A stretch of DNA of 64,000 nt from Pseudomonadota bacterium (lineage in GTDB: Bacteria; Pseudomonadota; Alphaproteobacteria; Sphingomonadales; Sphingomonadaceae). The stretch lies in the NCBI GenBank assembly GCA_020160755.1, contig JAIUPN010000003.1:282366-346365 (forward strand), given 5' to 3'. Positions within the stretch are counted from its first letter, which is position 1; every line of letters begins with the position of its first letter. Position numbers and translations under genes: made by a program. Below are positions 55,576-62,595 of the stretch, piece after piece. The notes below the pieces were generated by a model. That model was not told the DNA's origin, made no database searches, and saw only the letters and a program-made list of their open reading frames with translations.

Positions 55576-55710
55576 GGGCGTCTCCTCCGGCGTGGACGTC
55601 GATGGCGGCGTCGAGAGCCGCCTGCTGACCATCACCAAAACCCTTTCGGTCGTCGCCAGCGCTTCGACAGGGTGCCGGCACTTGGCGATGAGCGGGCGGA
55701 CGGCTGGGCG

Positions 55711-56565
55711 CTATTGCGCCGGGCGGCAGTCCTTCAGCCAGATGACATGCCTATATTCGTCGAAATCCTCGACGGTGCCGGTCAGTTTGATGCTCTTGTT
55801 CGGCTTGAGCTGGAGCGAAAAAGCGGCCTGTCCCGGTGCCATATAGCAGACGATGTCGGTCTTGAACGGCGCCTGGTTCGGCAGCCGGATCGCCTGTTCG
55901 TAGGGTTGGGGGATCTTGTAGCCGACGCGGAACTCCTTGCCGTCCTTGGTCACATAGTCGACGAGCCCGTCGATCGTGAACTGCTTGCCCTTGTAGCGGG
56001 TAAGGATGCCTGCGGCGTTGCGTTCGGTGTCTTTCGATACCTGCTGCGAGAAGCTCAGCGAGTTCATCTTCACCGGCGCGGCAGCGACGGTGGTTGCGGT
56101 CGCGCCCTTCTTGGCCGCGGCGGCGCCCGCCTTGCCACCCTTGATCTGGTTCAGGATGCCGCACATTTCGGCCTTCGCTGCGTCGCTGCCGACCGACTGG
56201 CCGGCGCGCAGCTTGGCTTCCATCACGACCGTTCCGATCCCGCCGGTTTGCGTGGCGGTGATCTGGATAGGGAAGGCGCGTACGGTGCCGGTCATCGGCT
56301 GCTCGATCAGCATCGAGCCATATTCGGCCTCGTCGGCCATGATGTCATAGCCCTTCGCCGCGACGATACCGCGCATCTGGCCGATCGCGACCGCGGGAGG
56401 CAGGTCGGCGACGGTCACCGCGGCGGTGAAGCGCAGTGCGGTAATCGGATTGCCCTTTTTGACGAAGGCTTCCTCGCAGGTCGCGGCGTTGGCGGTGCCC
56501 ATGGTGAGGAGAATGGTGGCCGGCGCGAGCGCGGCGGCGAGACGCGAATAAGTCGTGGTGCGCAT
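55711..56565 (-). CDS. Secreted protein with C-terminal OB-fold-like (tRNA_anti-like) region
   Basis: The 284-residue protein has a signal peptide (ALAPATILLTMGTANA, then ATCEE). The first half has a Cys pair (ATCEEAFV and EMCGILNQI) and a mixed alpha/beta character. An Ala/Lys-rich linker leads to a C-terminal beta domain (AGILTRYKGKQFTIDGLVDYV, then KSIKLTGTVEDFDEYRHVIWLKDC) that looks like the tRNA_anti-like OB fold found in secreted bacterial proteins. The role is unknown. The gene is divergent from the N-acetyltransferase gene across 204 bases containing a MerR-type promoter. Confidence 0.75.
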   Translation of the reverse strand: MRTTTYSRLAAALAPATILLTMGTANAATCEEAFVKKGNPITALRFTAAVTVADLPPAVAIGQMRGIVAAKGYDIMADEAEYGSMLIEQPMTGTVRAFPIQITATQTGGIGTVVMEAKLRAGQSVGSDAAKAEMCGILNQIKGGKAGAAAAKKGATATTVAAAPVKMNSLSFSQQVSKDTERNAAGILTRYKGKQFTIDGLVDYVTKDGKEFRVGYKIPQPYEQAIRLPNQAPFKTDIVCYMAPGQAAFSLQLKPNKSIKLTGTVEDFDEYRHVIWLKDCRPAQ

Positions 56566-56702
56566 GAGGGGCTCCCTGAGATGTGTATGTTATGCGACTT
56601 ATGTTGTGTGATGCGTCTGCCGCAGCATCTGCCCGCCTGCAATGGCTAAGTTACCCATATGCTGGCGCTTTAGTCGCCGGCGAGCACCGTGCCGATCTGC
56701 GC

Positions 56703-56733
56703 TTGACCTCAACCGGGCTTGAGCTTTCATAAG
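56703..56733 (+). promoter_or_regulatory. MerR-type promoter of the arylamine N-acetyltransferase gene
   Basis: TTGACC (56703-56708) and CATAAG (56728-56733) are 19 bases apart, the over-long spacing typical of promoters remodelled by MerR-family activators. The spacer carries an inverted repeat, CTCAA-N6-TTGAG, close to the SoxR half-sites CCTCAA/TTGAGG. The ATG of the downstream gene is 37 bases further on. Confidence 0.65.
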
Positions 56734-56769
56734 CGCGGGACAGTTGATTCGCGAACCGGAGCCTTGTCC

Positions 56770-57645
56770 ATGCTGGATTATCCCGCCGCCCCTTCCGACC
56801 CGGTCGATGACGATGCGGATGCGCGCACCGAGGCCTTCCTGTCGCGCTACCTTGCGCGGATCGGCCATGCGGGGCCGGTCGCCCCGACGCTGGAGGGGCT
56901 CGCCGCACTGCAGGCCGCGCATATCGCGGCGATCCCGTTCGAGGCGATCGACGCGCTAACGGGCGCGGGGATCGAGATCGATGCCGGGGCGGTTGATGCC
57001 AAGCTGATCGGGCAGCGGCGCGGCGGCTATTGTTTCGAACAGAACAGCCTGTTCCTCCGCGCGCTGCTCGCCATCGGATTCGACGCAGAGGGGCTGCTGG
57101 GCCGGGTGCGCTGGATGCTGCCCGACGATGCCCCGCCGACGCCGCGCACGCATATGGTCGTGCGGGTTCGGGTGGGCGGGCGCCCCTGGCTTGCCGACGT
57201 CGGGTTCGGCGCGGCAGTGCCGCCGCAGCCGCTGGCGATGGATAGCGAAGAGCCGCAGCAGACGCGGCACGAAAGCTATCGCGTCGTGCGCCATGGCGAT
57301 GCGTGGCAGGTCGCGGCGGCGATCGAGGGCGCATGGCGGACGCTCTACCGGCTCGATCATCTTTCGCCGCCGCCGATCGATTACGAACTTGGCAACTGGT
57401 ACACGTCGACGCATCCCGATTCGCATTTCCGTCACCAGCTGATCGCGGCGCGCACGACCGCCGAGGCGCGTTATGGTCTGCGCGACAACCGGCTGACCAC
57501 CCGGCTGATCGATGGGCGTGTCGACCGGCGCTATCTGACCGCCGACGAGATCGAGCGGGCCTTGTCGGAGATTTTCCTGTTGCCGGTACGGCCGCACTGG
57601 CGCGCCGCGATCGAGCGCGCGGCGACCGCCGAGATTGCCGGATAG
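56770..57645 (+). CDS. Arylamine N-acetyltransferase
   Basis: The 291-residue enzyme transfers acetyl from acetyl-CoA to arylamines or hydrazines. The catalytic triad is complete: Cys88 in RGGYCFEQN, His128 in PRTHMVVRV and Asp143 in LADVGFG. AAHIAAIPFEAIDAL is the usual N-terminal helix motif. Length is close to the family norm; a 15-residue acidic N-terminal extension (PVDDDADA) is extra. The ATG at 56770 follows CCGGAG. A MerR-type promoter with a 19-base spacer lies just upstream, suggesting control by a SoxR-like regulator not present here. Confidence 0.94.
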   Translation: MLDYPAAPSDPVDDDADARTEAFLSRYLARIGHAGPVAPTLEGLAALQAAHIAAIPFEAIDALTGAGIEIDAGAVDAKLIGQRRGGYCFEQNSLFLRALLAIGFDAEGLLGRVRWMLPDDAPPTPRTHMVVRVRVGGRPWLADVGFGAAVPPQPLAMDSEEPQQTRHESYRVVRHGDAWQVAAAIEGAWRTLYRLDHLSPPPIDYELGNWYTSTHPDSHFRHQLIAARTTAEARYGLRDNRLTTRLIDGRVDRRYLTADEIERALSEIFLLPVRPHWRAAIERAATAEIAG

Positions 57646-57711
57646 GGCGCGCGGCTTGACTCGCCGTGGCTATCGCGTTCTTTTGCCAGCGAAAGAAGGG
57701 AGCGCGATTCC

Positions 57712-58140
57712 ATGGCCGACAAAGCGCCCGTCCTGCTGTCCGGCGGCAACCCGCAGATTGCGAAAGGCTATGGCGACGCGCCCGTGCAGGCCTATATCGC
57801 CGCGATGCCGGGGTGGAAGTCGGGCGTCTGGCGGCGGCTCGACAAGCTGATCGAAAAGTCAGTCCCGGGTGTCGCGAAGGCGGTCAAATGGAACTCACCG
57901 CTCTATGGCGCTCCGGGGCAGGGCGCCGAGCCGTCGCTCTGGTTTCTGAGCATCCATTGCTTCGACAGATATATCAAAGTCGCCTTCTTTCGTGGCCGGT
58001 CGCTGGATCCGATACCGGCGGTCGCGTCGAAGAGCGGCGACACGCGTTATTTCCATATCCATGAGGACGATACCGTCGACGAGGCGGCGTTCGCCGACTG
58101 GGTGAAGCAGGCGGCGGTGCTGCCCGGCGAGAAGATGTGA
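57712..58140 (+). CDS. DUF1801 family protein, first copy
   Basis: The 142-residue protein fits the DUF1801 (YdhG/iron-chaperone-like) fold: VQAYIAAMPGWKSGVWRRLDKLIEKSVPGVAKAVKWNSPLYG, then LWFLSIHCFDRYIKVAFFRG and a C-terminal helix (DEAAFADWVKQAAVLPG). The VKWNSPLYG turn is diagnostic. Members have been likened to frataxin, but the function is open. GGGAG lies upstream of the ATG at 57712. A second DUF1801 gene follows after ten bases. Confidence 0.88.
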   Translation: MADKAPVLLSGGNPQIAKGYGDAPVQAYIAAMPGWKSGVWRRLDKLIEKSVPGVAKAVKWNSPLYGAPGQGAEPSLWFLSIHCFDRYIKVAFFRGRSLDPIPAVASKSGDTRYFHIHEDDTVDEAAFADWVKQAAVLPGEKM

Positions 58141-58150
58141 GGAGCGGAAT

Positions 58151-58546
58151 TTGTCATCGGAACTGATCGACGCGAAAATTGCCGGGCTCGGCGACTGGCG
58201 CGGGGCAACGCTGACGAAGCTGCGCGCGCTGATCCACGCCGCCGATCCGGAGGTCGAGGAGGCAGTGAAGTGGCAAAAGCCGTCGAACCCGTCGGGGGTC
58301 CCGGTGTGGGAACATGCGGGCATAGTGTGCACGGGCGAAACGTATAAGGACAAGGTCAAGCTGACCTTTGCCAAGGGCGCGGCGCTCGCCGATCCCAAGC
58401 GGCTTTTCAATTCGAGCCTCGATGGCAACACGCGGCGCGCGATCGACCTGTTCGAGGGCGACCGCGTCGATGAGGCGGCGTTCAGGGCGCTGGTGCGCGC
58501 GGCGGTCGAAGCGAACCTCGAAAAGCCGGCGAAAGCGAACAAATAG
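58151..58546 (+). CDS. DUF1801 family protein, second copy
   Basis: The 131-residue protein carries the same domain as its neighbour but is well diverged: ALIHAADPEVEEAVKWQKPSNPSGVPVWEH, then VKLTFAKGAALADPKRLFN and a C-terminal helix (DEAAFRALVRAAVEANL). The start appears to be TTG at 58151, with GGAG ten bases upstream at 58141-58144; no ATG fits at the right place. The tandem pair suggests an old duplication, or two subunits of one complex. Function unknown. Confidence 0.85.
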   Translation: MSSELIDAKIAGLGDWRGATLTKLRALIHAADPEVEEAVKWQKPSNPSGVPVWEHAGIVCTGETYKDKVKLTFAKGAALADPKRLFNSSLDGNTRRAIDLFEGDRVDEAAFRALVRAAVEANLEKPAKANK

Positions 58547-58624
58547 CGCGAAACCGAGGCGGCATGGGCCCTGTTGCTGCACCATGCTGTCGGCTGCCGG
58601 CCGCATCGCGGGACTGATCGCTGG

Positions 58625-59164
58625 CTAGGCCGCCCTGCAGAGTCCCGAGTCGCCGCCGGGCAAGGGCCAGCGGCCGTGCACGATATGGCGCGCTTCGCCG
58701 ACGACGCTTTCGACAAGCAGCATCTCCGCGGCGGTCCATTCGACCGGATCGATCGCTTCGGAGCCAAGCCCGTCGCCGCGATAGTCGATCGTGACGTGAA
58801 GCTCGGGCGGCAGGTTGAACCATTTGAAGTCATGCCAGTGAAAATATTCGGCCAGCTGCCGCTGGAATTCCCATGCAGCCGTCAGCGGTGTGGAGCTTCG
58901 CAGCGTCGTCGCCTTGCGGCATTCGATCCGGTCGAACCGCACCGGGAAAGAGCTGGCGCTGAAATCGTCCAGTCCGCGCGTCACCAGTTCGAGGAAACCA
59001 GCGGGGGCTTCAGCCAGATCGACGAATTCTGCGAGCGTCATATGTAGTAGATCGGCCCCGCGGCGCCGGTCGTTTCGAGGCAGAGCATCGATGCGCGCTG
59101 CGATATCGGGCGGCGGCTTGATCATCAGATAGAGGGGGCGTCGTGCGAAAATCCTGCGCGGCAT
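58625..59164 (-). CDS. 2H phosphoesterase, second copy, LexA box upstream
   Basis: The 179-residue protein contains DLLHMTLAEFVDL and ELHVTIDYRGDG, the two HxT motifs, and the closing LLVESVVGEARHIVHGRW. Its N-terminus, RRPLYLMIKPPPDIAARIDALPRND, is strongly similar to that of the 62.6-kb gene, so these two are paralogs. The ATG at 59164 has GGAGGA seven bases upstream. A GAAC-N7-GAAC LexA box stands 52 bases before it. The DUF1801 genes converge on it from the left. Confidence 0.87.
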   Translation of the reverse strand: MPRRIFARRPLYLMIKPPPDIAARIDALPRNDRRRGADLLHMTLAEFVDLAEAPAGFLELVTRGLDDFSASSFPVRFDRIECRKATTLRSSTPLTAAWEFQRQLAEYFHWHDFKWFNLPPELHVTIDYRGDGLGSEAIDPVEWTAAEMLLVESVVGEARHIVHGRWPLPGGDSGLCRAA

Positions 59165-59216
59165 GATCGGTTCCTCCTGATGTCGAATCGGCAGCGGCGA
59201 TAAGGCCAAGCCTATA

Positions 59217-59231
59217 GAACAAATAGAGAAC
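59217..59231. promoter_or_regulatory. LexA (SOS) box upstream of the second 2H phosphoesterase gene
   Basis: GAAC-AAATAGA-GAAC is an exact alphaproteobacterial LexA site. Read on the minus strand (GTTC-N7-GTTC) it abuts a TATAGG that could be the -10 box of the phosphoesterase promoter. Confidence 0.8.
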
Positions 59232-59236
59232 ATATT

Positions 59237-59320
59237 CTAGCCTGCAGATTGCGGACCCGGCGCGGCGGTCGTCGGAGCGGCTGGCAGCGAAGCGGCCGCG
59301 AGCGGCAGCGCAAGCTTCAT
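59237..59320 (-). CDS. 27-codon ORF, possible remnant of a secreted protein gene
   Basis: The ATG at 59320 overlaps the TGA of the NTF2-YCII gene (ATGA). The 27 residues (MKLALPLAAASLPAAPTTAA...) look like a signal peptide followed by a few more codons and a TAG. It may be a broken gene whose body is lost or a coupled short peptide; chance is also possible. Confidence 0.25.
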   Translation of the reverse strand: MKLALPLAAASLPAAPTTAAPGPQSAG

Positions 59321-60090
59321 TTCGCTGCTTCGCGCGGCCGCGGCAGCGCGGCGCCGTTCACCATCGGCGGGGCATAGGGGCGAGCGGTGCCGGTAAAGAT
59401 GCCCGCGGCGATCGCGGGGTCGGCGGCGAGGATCGCGTCGGCCGCAGCCTGATCGGGGGCGCGCAGCAGGACGAGGCCCGAATCGGTCCCGACCGGCCCC
59501 GCCGCCGCGATACGGCCATCGCGGTACAGCGCCATCCAATAATCGAAATGGGGCCGCAGCCCCTGTTCGGAAAACGGGCGTCCGGGTTTCCACGCCCGCC
59601 CCGGTGCCAGCGCGAGCGCGAAGAGCGGCGCGGCGGCCGTCTGGGTCGCCGGAGCCGACGCCGCTGTGTCACCCCGTTTCATGTGCCACATCGCGTTGAC
59701 GATGACCCAGCGTTCGCCGAACTTGCCCATGTGGAAATAATCGACGAACCAAGGCGTTTCGACGCGAACCGCCGCGGCGTCGCCCGCGACGTCGAGGATC
59801 CTGCACGACCGGTTCCACTCGGCCTTCGGCGTCTTGAGCGCGCCGCGCTTCGTCAGGTCGACCAGCTCCTCGCGGCTCATCCGTTGCAGTCCGAGCCGCT
59901 CGTCGGGCGTGTCGCCGAGCACGCGGCGCTTCGCGAGATCGGGGTGAAGCGCGCGTTTGACGCGTTCGGGGTCGCCCTCGAGCTGGCCGTCGACATAGTC
60001 GAAGCAGGTCGCCTCGATCGCGGCGAGATCGGCGGGCGCGGGCGCGAGCGTTGCGGCCGCGGCGGCGAGGGTGAGCAGGGTCGTCAGCAT
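59317..60090 (-). CDS. Secreted fusion of an NTF2-like (lumazine-binding type) and a YCII-like domain
   Basis: The 257-residue protein has a short signal (MLTTLLTLAAAAATLAP). Residues about 20-145 form an NTF2-like domain of the putative lumazine-binding type: EATCFDYVDGQLEGDPERVKRALHPDLAKR, then VETPWFVDYFHMGKFGERWVIVNAMW. After an Ala/Thr-rich linker, residues about 165-250 (FSEQGLRPHFDYWMALYRDGRIAAAGPVG, then ADPAIAAGIF) look like a YCII-related domain. Both usually occur as separate proteins. GGAG precedes the ATG at 60090. A TACA-NN-TGTA palindrome sits 35 bases upstream. Function unknown. Confidence 0.82.
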   Translation of the reverse strand: MLTTLLTLAAAAATLAPAPADLAAIEATCFDYVDGQLEGDPERVKRALHPDLAKRRVLGDTPDERLGLQRMSREELVDLTKRGALKTPKAEWNRSCRILDVAGDAAAVRVETPWFVDYFHMGKFGERWVIVNAMWHMKRGDTAASAPATQTAAAPLFALALAPGRAWKPGRPFSEQGLRPHFDYWMALYRDGRIAAAGPVGTDSGLVLLRAPDQAAADAILAADPAIAAGIFTGTARPYAPPMVNGAALPRPREAAK

Positions 60091-60124
60091 CGGAGCTCCC
60101 GGGCGGGCAGGATGAACTAACTTG

Positions 60125-60144
60125 AGCGCTACATTTGTAGCGCT
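60125..60144. promoter_or_regulatory. Palindromic operator candidate (TACA-NN-TGTA type)
   Basis: AGCGCTACATTTGTAGCGCT has nine-base arms around a TT centre. The inner TACA-NN-TGTA core is the hallmark of BlaI/MecI/CopY-type repressor sites. It lies between the rifampin transferase stop and the NTF2-YCII start. No such repressor gene is in the window. Confidence 0.55.
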
Positions 60145-60158
60145 ATCTTGGCAAGCTG

Positions 60159-60578
60159 CTAGTCGATGATCGGCGCGCCCTCGGCCTGCAATTTCGCGAG
60201 ATTGGCCTTCATCTGCGCGAGGACTTCGGGTGCGTGGGGTTCCCAGCTTTCGACCTCGCCGACGACGCGCAAGGGCGAACGGCTGCGATAGCTGCGCGTC
60301 GGGTTGCCGGGGAATTTCTTGTCGGTGAGGTTGGGGTCGTCGAACCAGTCGCCGGTCGGCTCGACGATATAGATGCGCTCGCGTCCTTCCCCGGCGGCAA
60401 GCTCGCAGCCCCAGATCGCGGACTCCAATGCGGCGGAAAAATAGATCCACGACATCGGCGCCGCCCGATAATTGCTGCCCCGACCGGCGACGAGCAGGTC
60501 GCCCGGTTTCAGGTCGGCGCGCGTACCGTGGTAAAAGGCTGCGCCCGCGTCGGGGCCAATGGGAGCGGCCTCCGTCAC
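60159..60578 (-). CDS. arr: NAD(+)--rifampin ADP-ribosyltransferase
   Basis: The 139-residue enzyme inactivates rifamycins by ADP-ribosylation. Its family signature is clear: AAFYHGTRADLKPGDLLVAG (His17), SWIYFSAALESAIWGCELA (Tyr46), ERIYIVEPTGDWFDDPNLT (Asp near 81), then KKFPGNPTRSYRSRSPLRVV, giving the H-Y-D catalytic set. The start is GTG at 60578, one base after the stop of the upstream lipoprotein gene; no strong ribosome site is seen, so translation may be coupled. Chromosomal arr genes of this type are common in environmental bacteria. Confidence 0.94.
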   Translation of the reverse strand: MTEAAPIGPDAGAAFYHGTRADLKPGDLLVAGRGSNYRAAPMSWIYFSAALESAIWGCELAAGEGRERIYIVEPTGDWFDDPNLTDKKFPGNPTRSYRSRSPLRVVGEVESWEPHAPEVLAQMKANLAKLQAEGAPIID

Positions 60579-60579
60579 C

Positions 60580-61134
60580 TCAATATTCGTTCCGCTCGCT
60601 GCGCAGCACCGCCTTGCCGTCCTTCCAGTTCACTTCGGTCGCGGGCTCGTCGGCCTTTCCGGGCGCGAAGAGTTCATAGACGACCGTGCCGTCCTCCTGC
60701 GTGCTTTCGATGACGCGCGCCGGGGTGAAGGCGTCGGCGGCGGCGCCCGCCGCGGTGCGCACCGCCGCGGGGGCGTCGGCCCAGGCGATGTCGCGCTGCA
60801 TCTCGACGACGCGATATTGGCCCGCTTCCTCGATCAGATCGAGCTCGACTTCGCTGCCGTCGGGGCGCATCCCCTCGACGTCGAAGAAGATTTTGCCGCC
60901 GCGTGCCTTGCGCTCGGCTTCGGCGATTTTCATACCGGGGACCCTCGCGAGCACCGCATTGCGAACCCCCTGCGGCAGGTCGGTCGCGGCGACCGTGCTG
61001 ATTTCGGCGGACGGGCCATCGGCGAGCATCGATGCCCCGGGCGCCGCGGTTTCGGGACTGGCGGGGGCTTCCGCCTCGCCGCACGCGGACAGCGCCAGCA
61101 TTGCCGTCATCATCAGCCAGGCCCGTCCGCGCAT
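60580..61134 (-). CDS. Lipoprotein with PepSY-like fold
   Basis: The 184-residue protein begins at the ATG at 61134 (GGGAG seven bases upstream; a GTG at 61140 is too close to it). A lipobox (MLALSAC, Cys about residue 18) is followed by a disordered stretch. Then comes a region like the PepSY-like or BLIP-type repeat: LPQGVRNAVLARVPGMKIAEAERKARGG, FDVEGMRPDGSEVELDLIEEAG and TVVYELFAPGKADEPATEVNW. Such domains are thought to inhibit proteases or sense the envelope. It is one base upstream of arr and probably shares its transcript. Confidence 0.8.
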   Translation of the reverse strand: MRGRAWLMMTAMLALSACGEAEAPASPETAAPGASMLADGPSAEISTVAATDLPQGVRNAVLARVPGMKIAEAERKARGGKIFFDVEGMRPDGSEVELDLIEEAGQYRVVEMQRDIAWADAPAAVRTAAGAAADAFTPARVIESTQEDGTVVYELFAPGKADEPATEVNWKDGKAVLRSERNEY

Positions 61135-61234
61135 TGTCACTCTCCCGTTCCGGTAAGGACTGCCAGCCTATCGAGAGCCGCGCATCGCGTCGAGCCGTGG
61201 CGCGCGCCGCGCCGCGCGGCTCGGCGGACGAGGC

Positions 61235-61543
61235 TCACTCCCTGTCGTCGGACGGGTCGAGCCGCACCGTCCACACAGGATGGCCCGCCTCGCTCCGCTC
61301 GATGTCATGCGAGGGGACCATGTCGTCGCCGGTCTCGATCCACCCGCGCCCGTCGCATTTCGGGCAGGCGTGGCGGATCGAGCGGTTGCTGACGAGGTCG
61401 ATCTGCGTGTTCCACTGGCCGTAGCCGCCGCAGGTCGGGCACAGCAAATCGAGATTGCCGCTGCGGTGGCGCCGCGAAATGCCGTCGAGCGCGTGCGGGT
61501 CGCCGGGGCCGGTGCAATGGACGATGTTCGAGGCGTGGGACAT
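61235..61543 (-). CDS. Small zinc-finger protein with two CxxCxGxG units
   Basis: The product is 102 residues from the ATG at 61543, with GGGAG eight bases upstream. Two zinc-knuckle motifs, LLCPTCGGYGQWN and HACPKCDGRGW, are 29 residues apart and match half of a DnaJ-type zinc domain. There is no J domain, so this is a stand-alone zinc ribbon. The N-terminus has another Cys (IVHCTGPGDPHALDG). The C-terminal part is acidic and polar. Role unknown; RNA or protein binding is possible. Confidence 0.72.
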   Translation of the reverse strand: MSHASNIVHCTGPGDPHALDGISRRHRSGNLDLLCPTCGGYGQWNTQIDLVSNRSIRHACPKCDGRGWIETGDDMVPSHDIERSEAGHPVWTVRLDPSDDRE

Positions 61544-61659
61544 CTGGGGGCTCCCGGTGCTGGCCAAGTGCAGGCGGATATTACCGCTCCCGCCGGGATT
61601 ATCAATCGGATCGCCGGAACGATGTACGGGAGTCGGGAGGCCGTAGCGATCGACCGATA

Positions 61660-61688
61660 GTTGCACTTTTCACAGTAATTTCGTAAAT
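61660..61688 (+). promoter_or_regulatory. Promoter of the DRGH nuclease gene
   Basis: TTGCAC (61660-61665), a 17-base spacer and TAAATA (61683-61688) lie in an AT-rich stretch (61660-61740) that stands out from the GC-rich surroundings. The nuclease ATG is 60 bases downstream. No gene is visible in 61544-61748. Confidence 0.65.
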
Positions 61689-61748
61689 ATTACATCAAAA
61701 TAATTTAACGGATTCGAGGTCTGGAGGAAATTATAGGGGAGAAGTCAT

Positions 61749-62495
61749 ATGATAAACGATCCGTTTCAGATGCAGCGCGAATTGCGCTACGGTGCTCCGG
61801 TATGCGATCAGGTTCTGATAGGTCGCTATTTTACCATCGGCTATTCTTGGTACTTTCGTCAGGCCAAATGGACGCTGGAAATCGTTAGCCGCGGCGGCAA
61901 TGAATTCGCTCCGGAAGCTTTCACCAAAGCCGAGCGGCTGGACAATTTTCGCGCCGATGTTCGTTTGCCCTACCGGTTCAGGGCATCGCTCGCCGCCTAC
62001 AAGAACAGCGGATATGACCGCGGACATCTTGTCGCCAGCGCGAATTCGGTATTGAGCCACATCGAGAACAGCGAAACATTTCTGTTGTCGAACATGTCCC
62101 CGCAAACCGCCGAATTCAACCGCAGGATATGGGGTAAACTCGAAGACGAGGTGCGCAAACTCAACAATCGCGAAGACGTTCTGGAAACCTATGTATTGAA
62201 TTGCCCGTTTTTCGACTTTGACAAGCCCATCAAGATGATCGGCGACGAGAATGACGAATATGGCATCAACATTCCGGTGCCGCACGCTTTCGTGAAGTCG
62301 GTCCTTGCCGAATTCCGGAACGGCGAACTCAAGCTCTGGACGTTTTTGATGAACAACGAAGAACTTGACGGGGAACTCGGAGCTTATCTGGTTTCGACCT
62401 ATGACGCCGAACAATTGATCGGCGGCCGCTTCTGGGACCGCGCGAGCGGCAGCGACATGCATGCAATGAAAAAGACCCCGATCGCGATGTGGTAG
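61749..62495 (+). CDS. DNA/RNA non-specific endonuclease (DRGH/NUC1 family)
   Basis: The 248-residue protein has the beta-beta-alpha-metal signature KNSGYDRGHLVASANSVLSH (catalytic His of DRGH, about residue 93). FLLSNMSPQTAEFNRRIWGKLED follows, with the metal-binding Asn. These are the hallmarks of Serratia nuclease/EndoG-type enzymes. No signal peptide is visible, which is unusual for the secreted members and would suit an intracellular role or export by another route. Codon use is less GC-rich than nearby genes. GGGGAGA precedes the ATG at 61749. No immunity or cyclase gene is adjacent. Confidence 0.92.
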   Translation: MINDPFQMQRELRYGAPVCDQVLIGRYFTIGYSWYFRQAKWTLEIVSRGGNEFAPEAFTKAERLDNFRADVRLPYRFRASLAAYKNSGYDRGHLVASANSVLSHIENSETFLLSNMSPQTAEFNRRIWGKLEDEVRKLNNREDVLETYVLNCPFFDFDKPIKMIGDENDEYGINIPVPHAFVKSVLAEFRNGELKLWTFLMNNEELDGELGAYLVSTYDAEQLIGGRFWDRASGSDMHAMKKTPIAMW

Positions 62496-62595
62496 GCCGG
62501 ATTTCGCGGGCGCGCCGAAGTGCGGGCGATGGTGCGAAAGCGGGTTGAAAGCGTTCACGGGACGGGCTGGCCGTCCGCCGGTTGGCAGGCGTGCA

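Noticed and set aside
62560..62576. Short hairpin between the nuclease and third 2H gene
   Set aside because: Only a 6-bp stem with no T-run, too weak to call a terminator.
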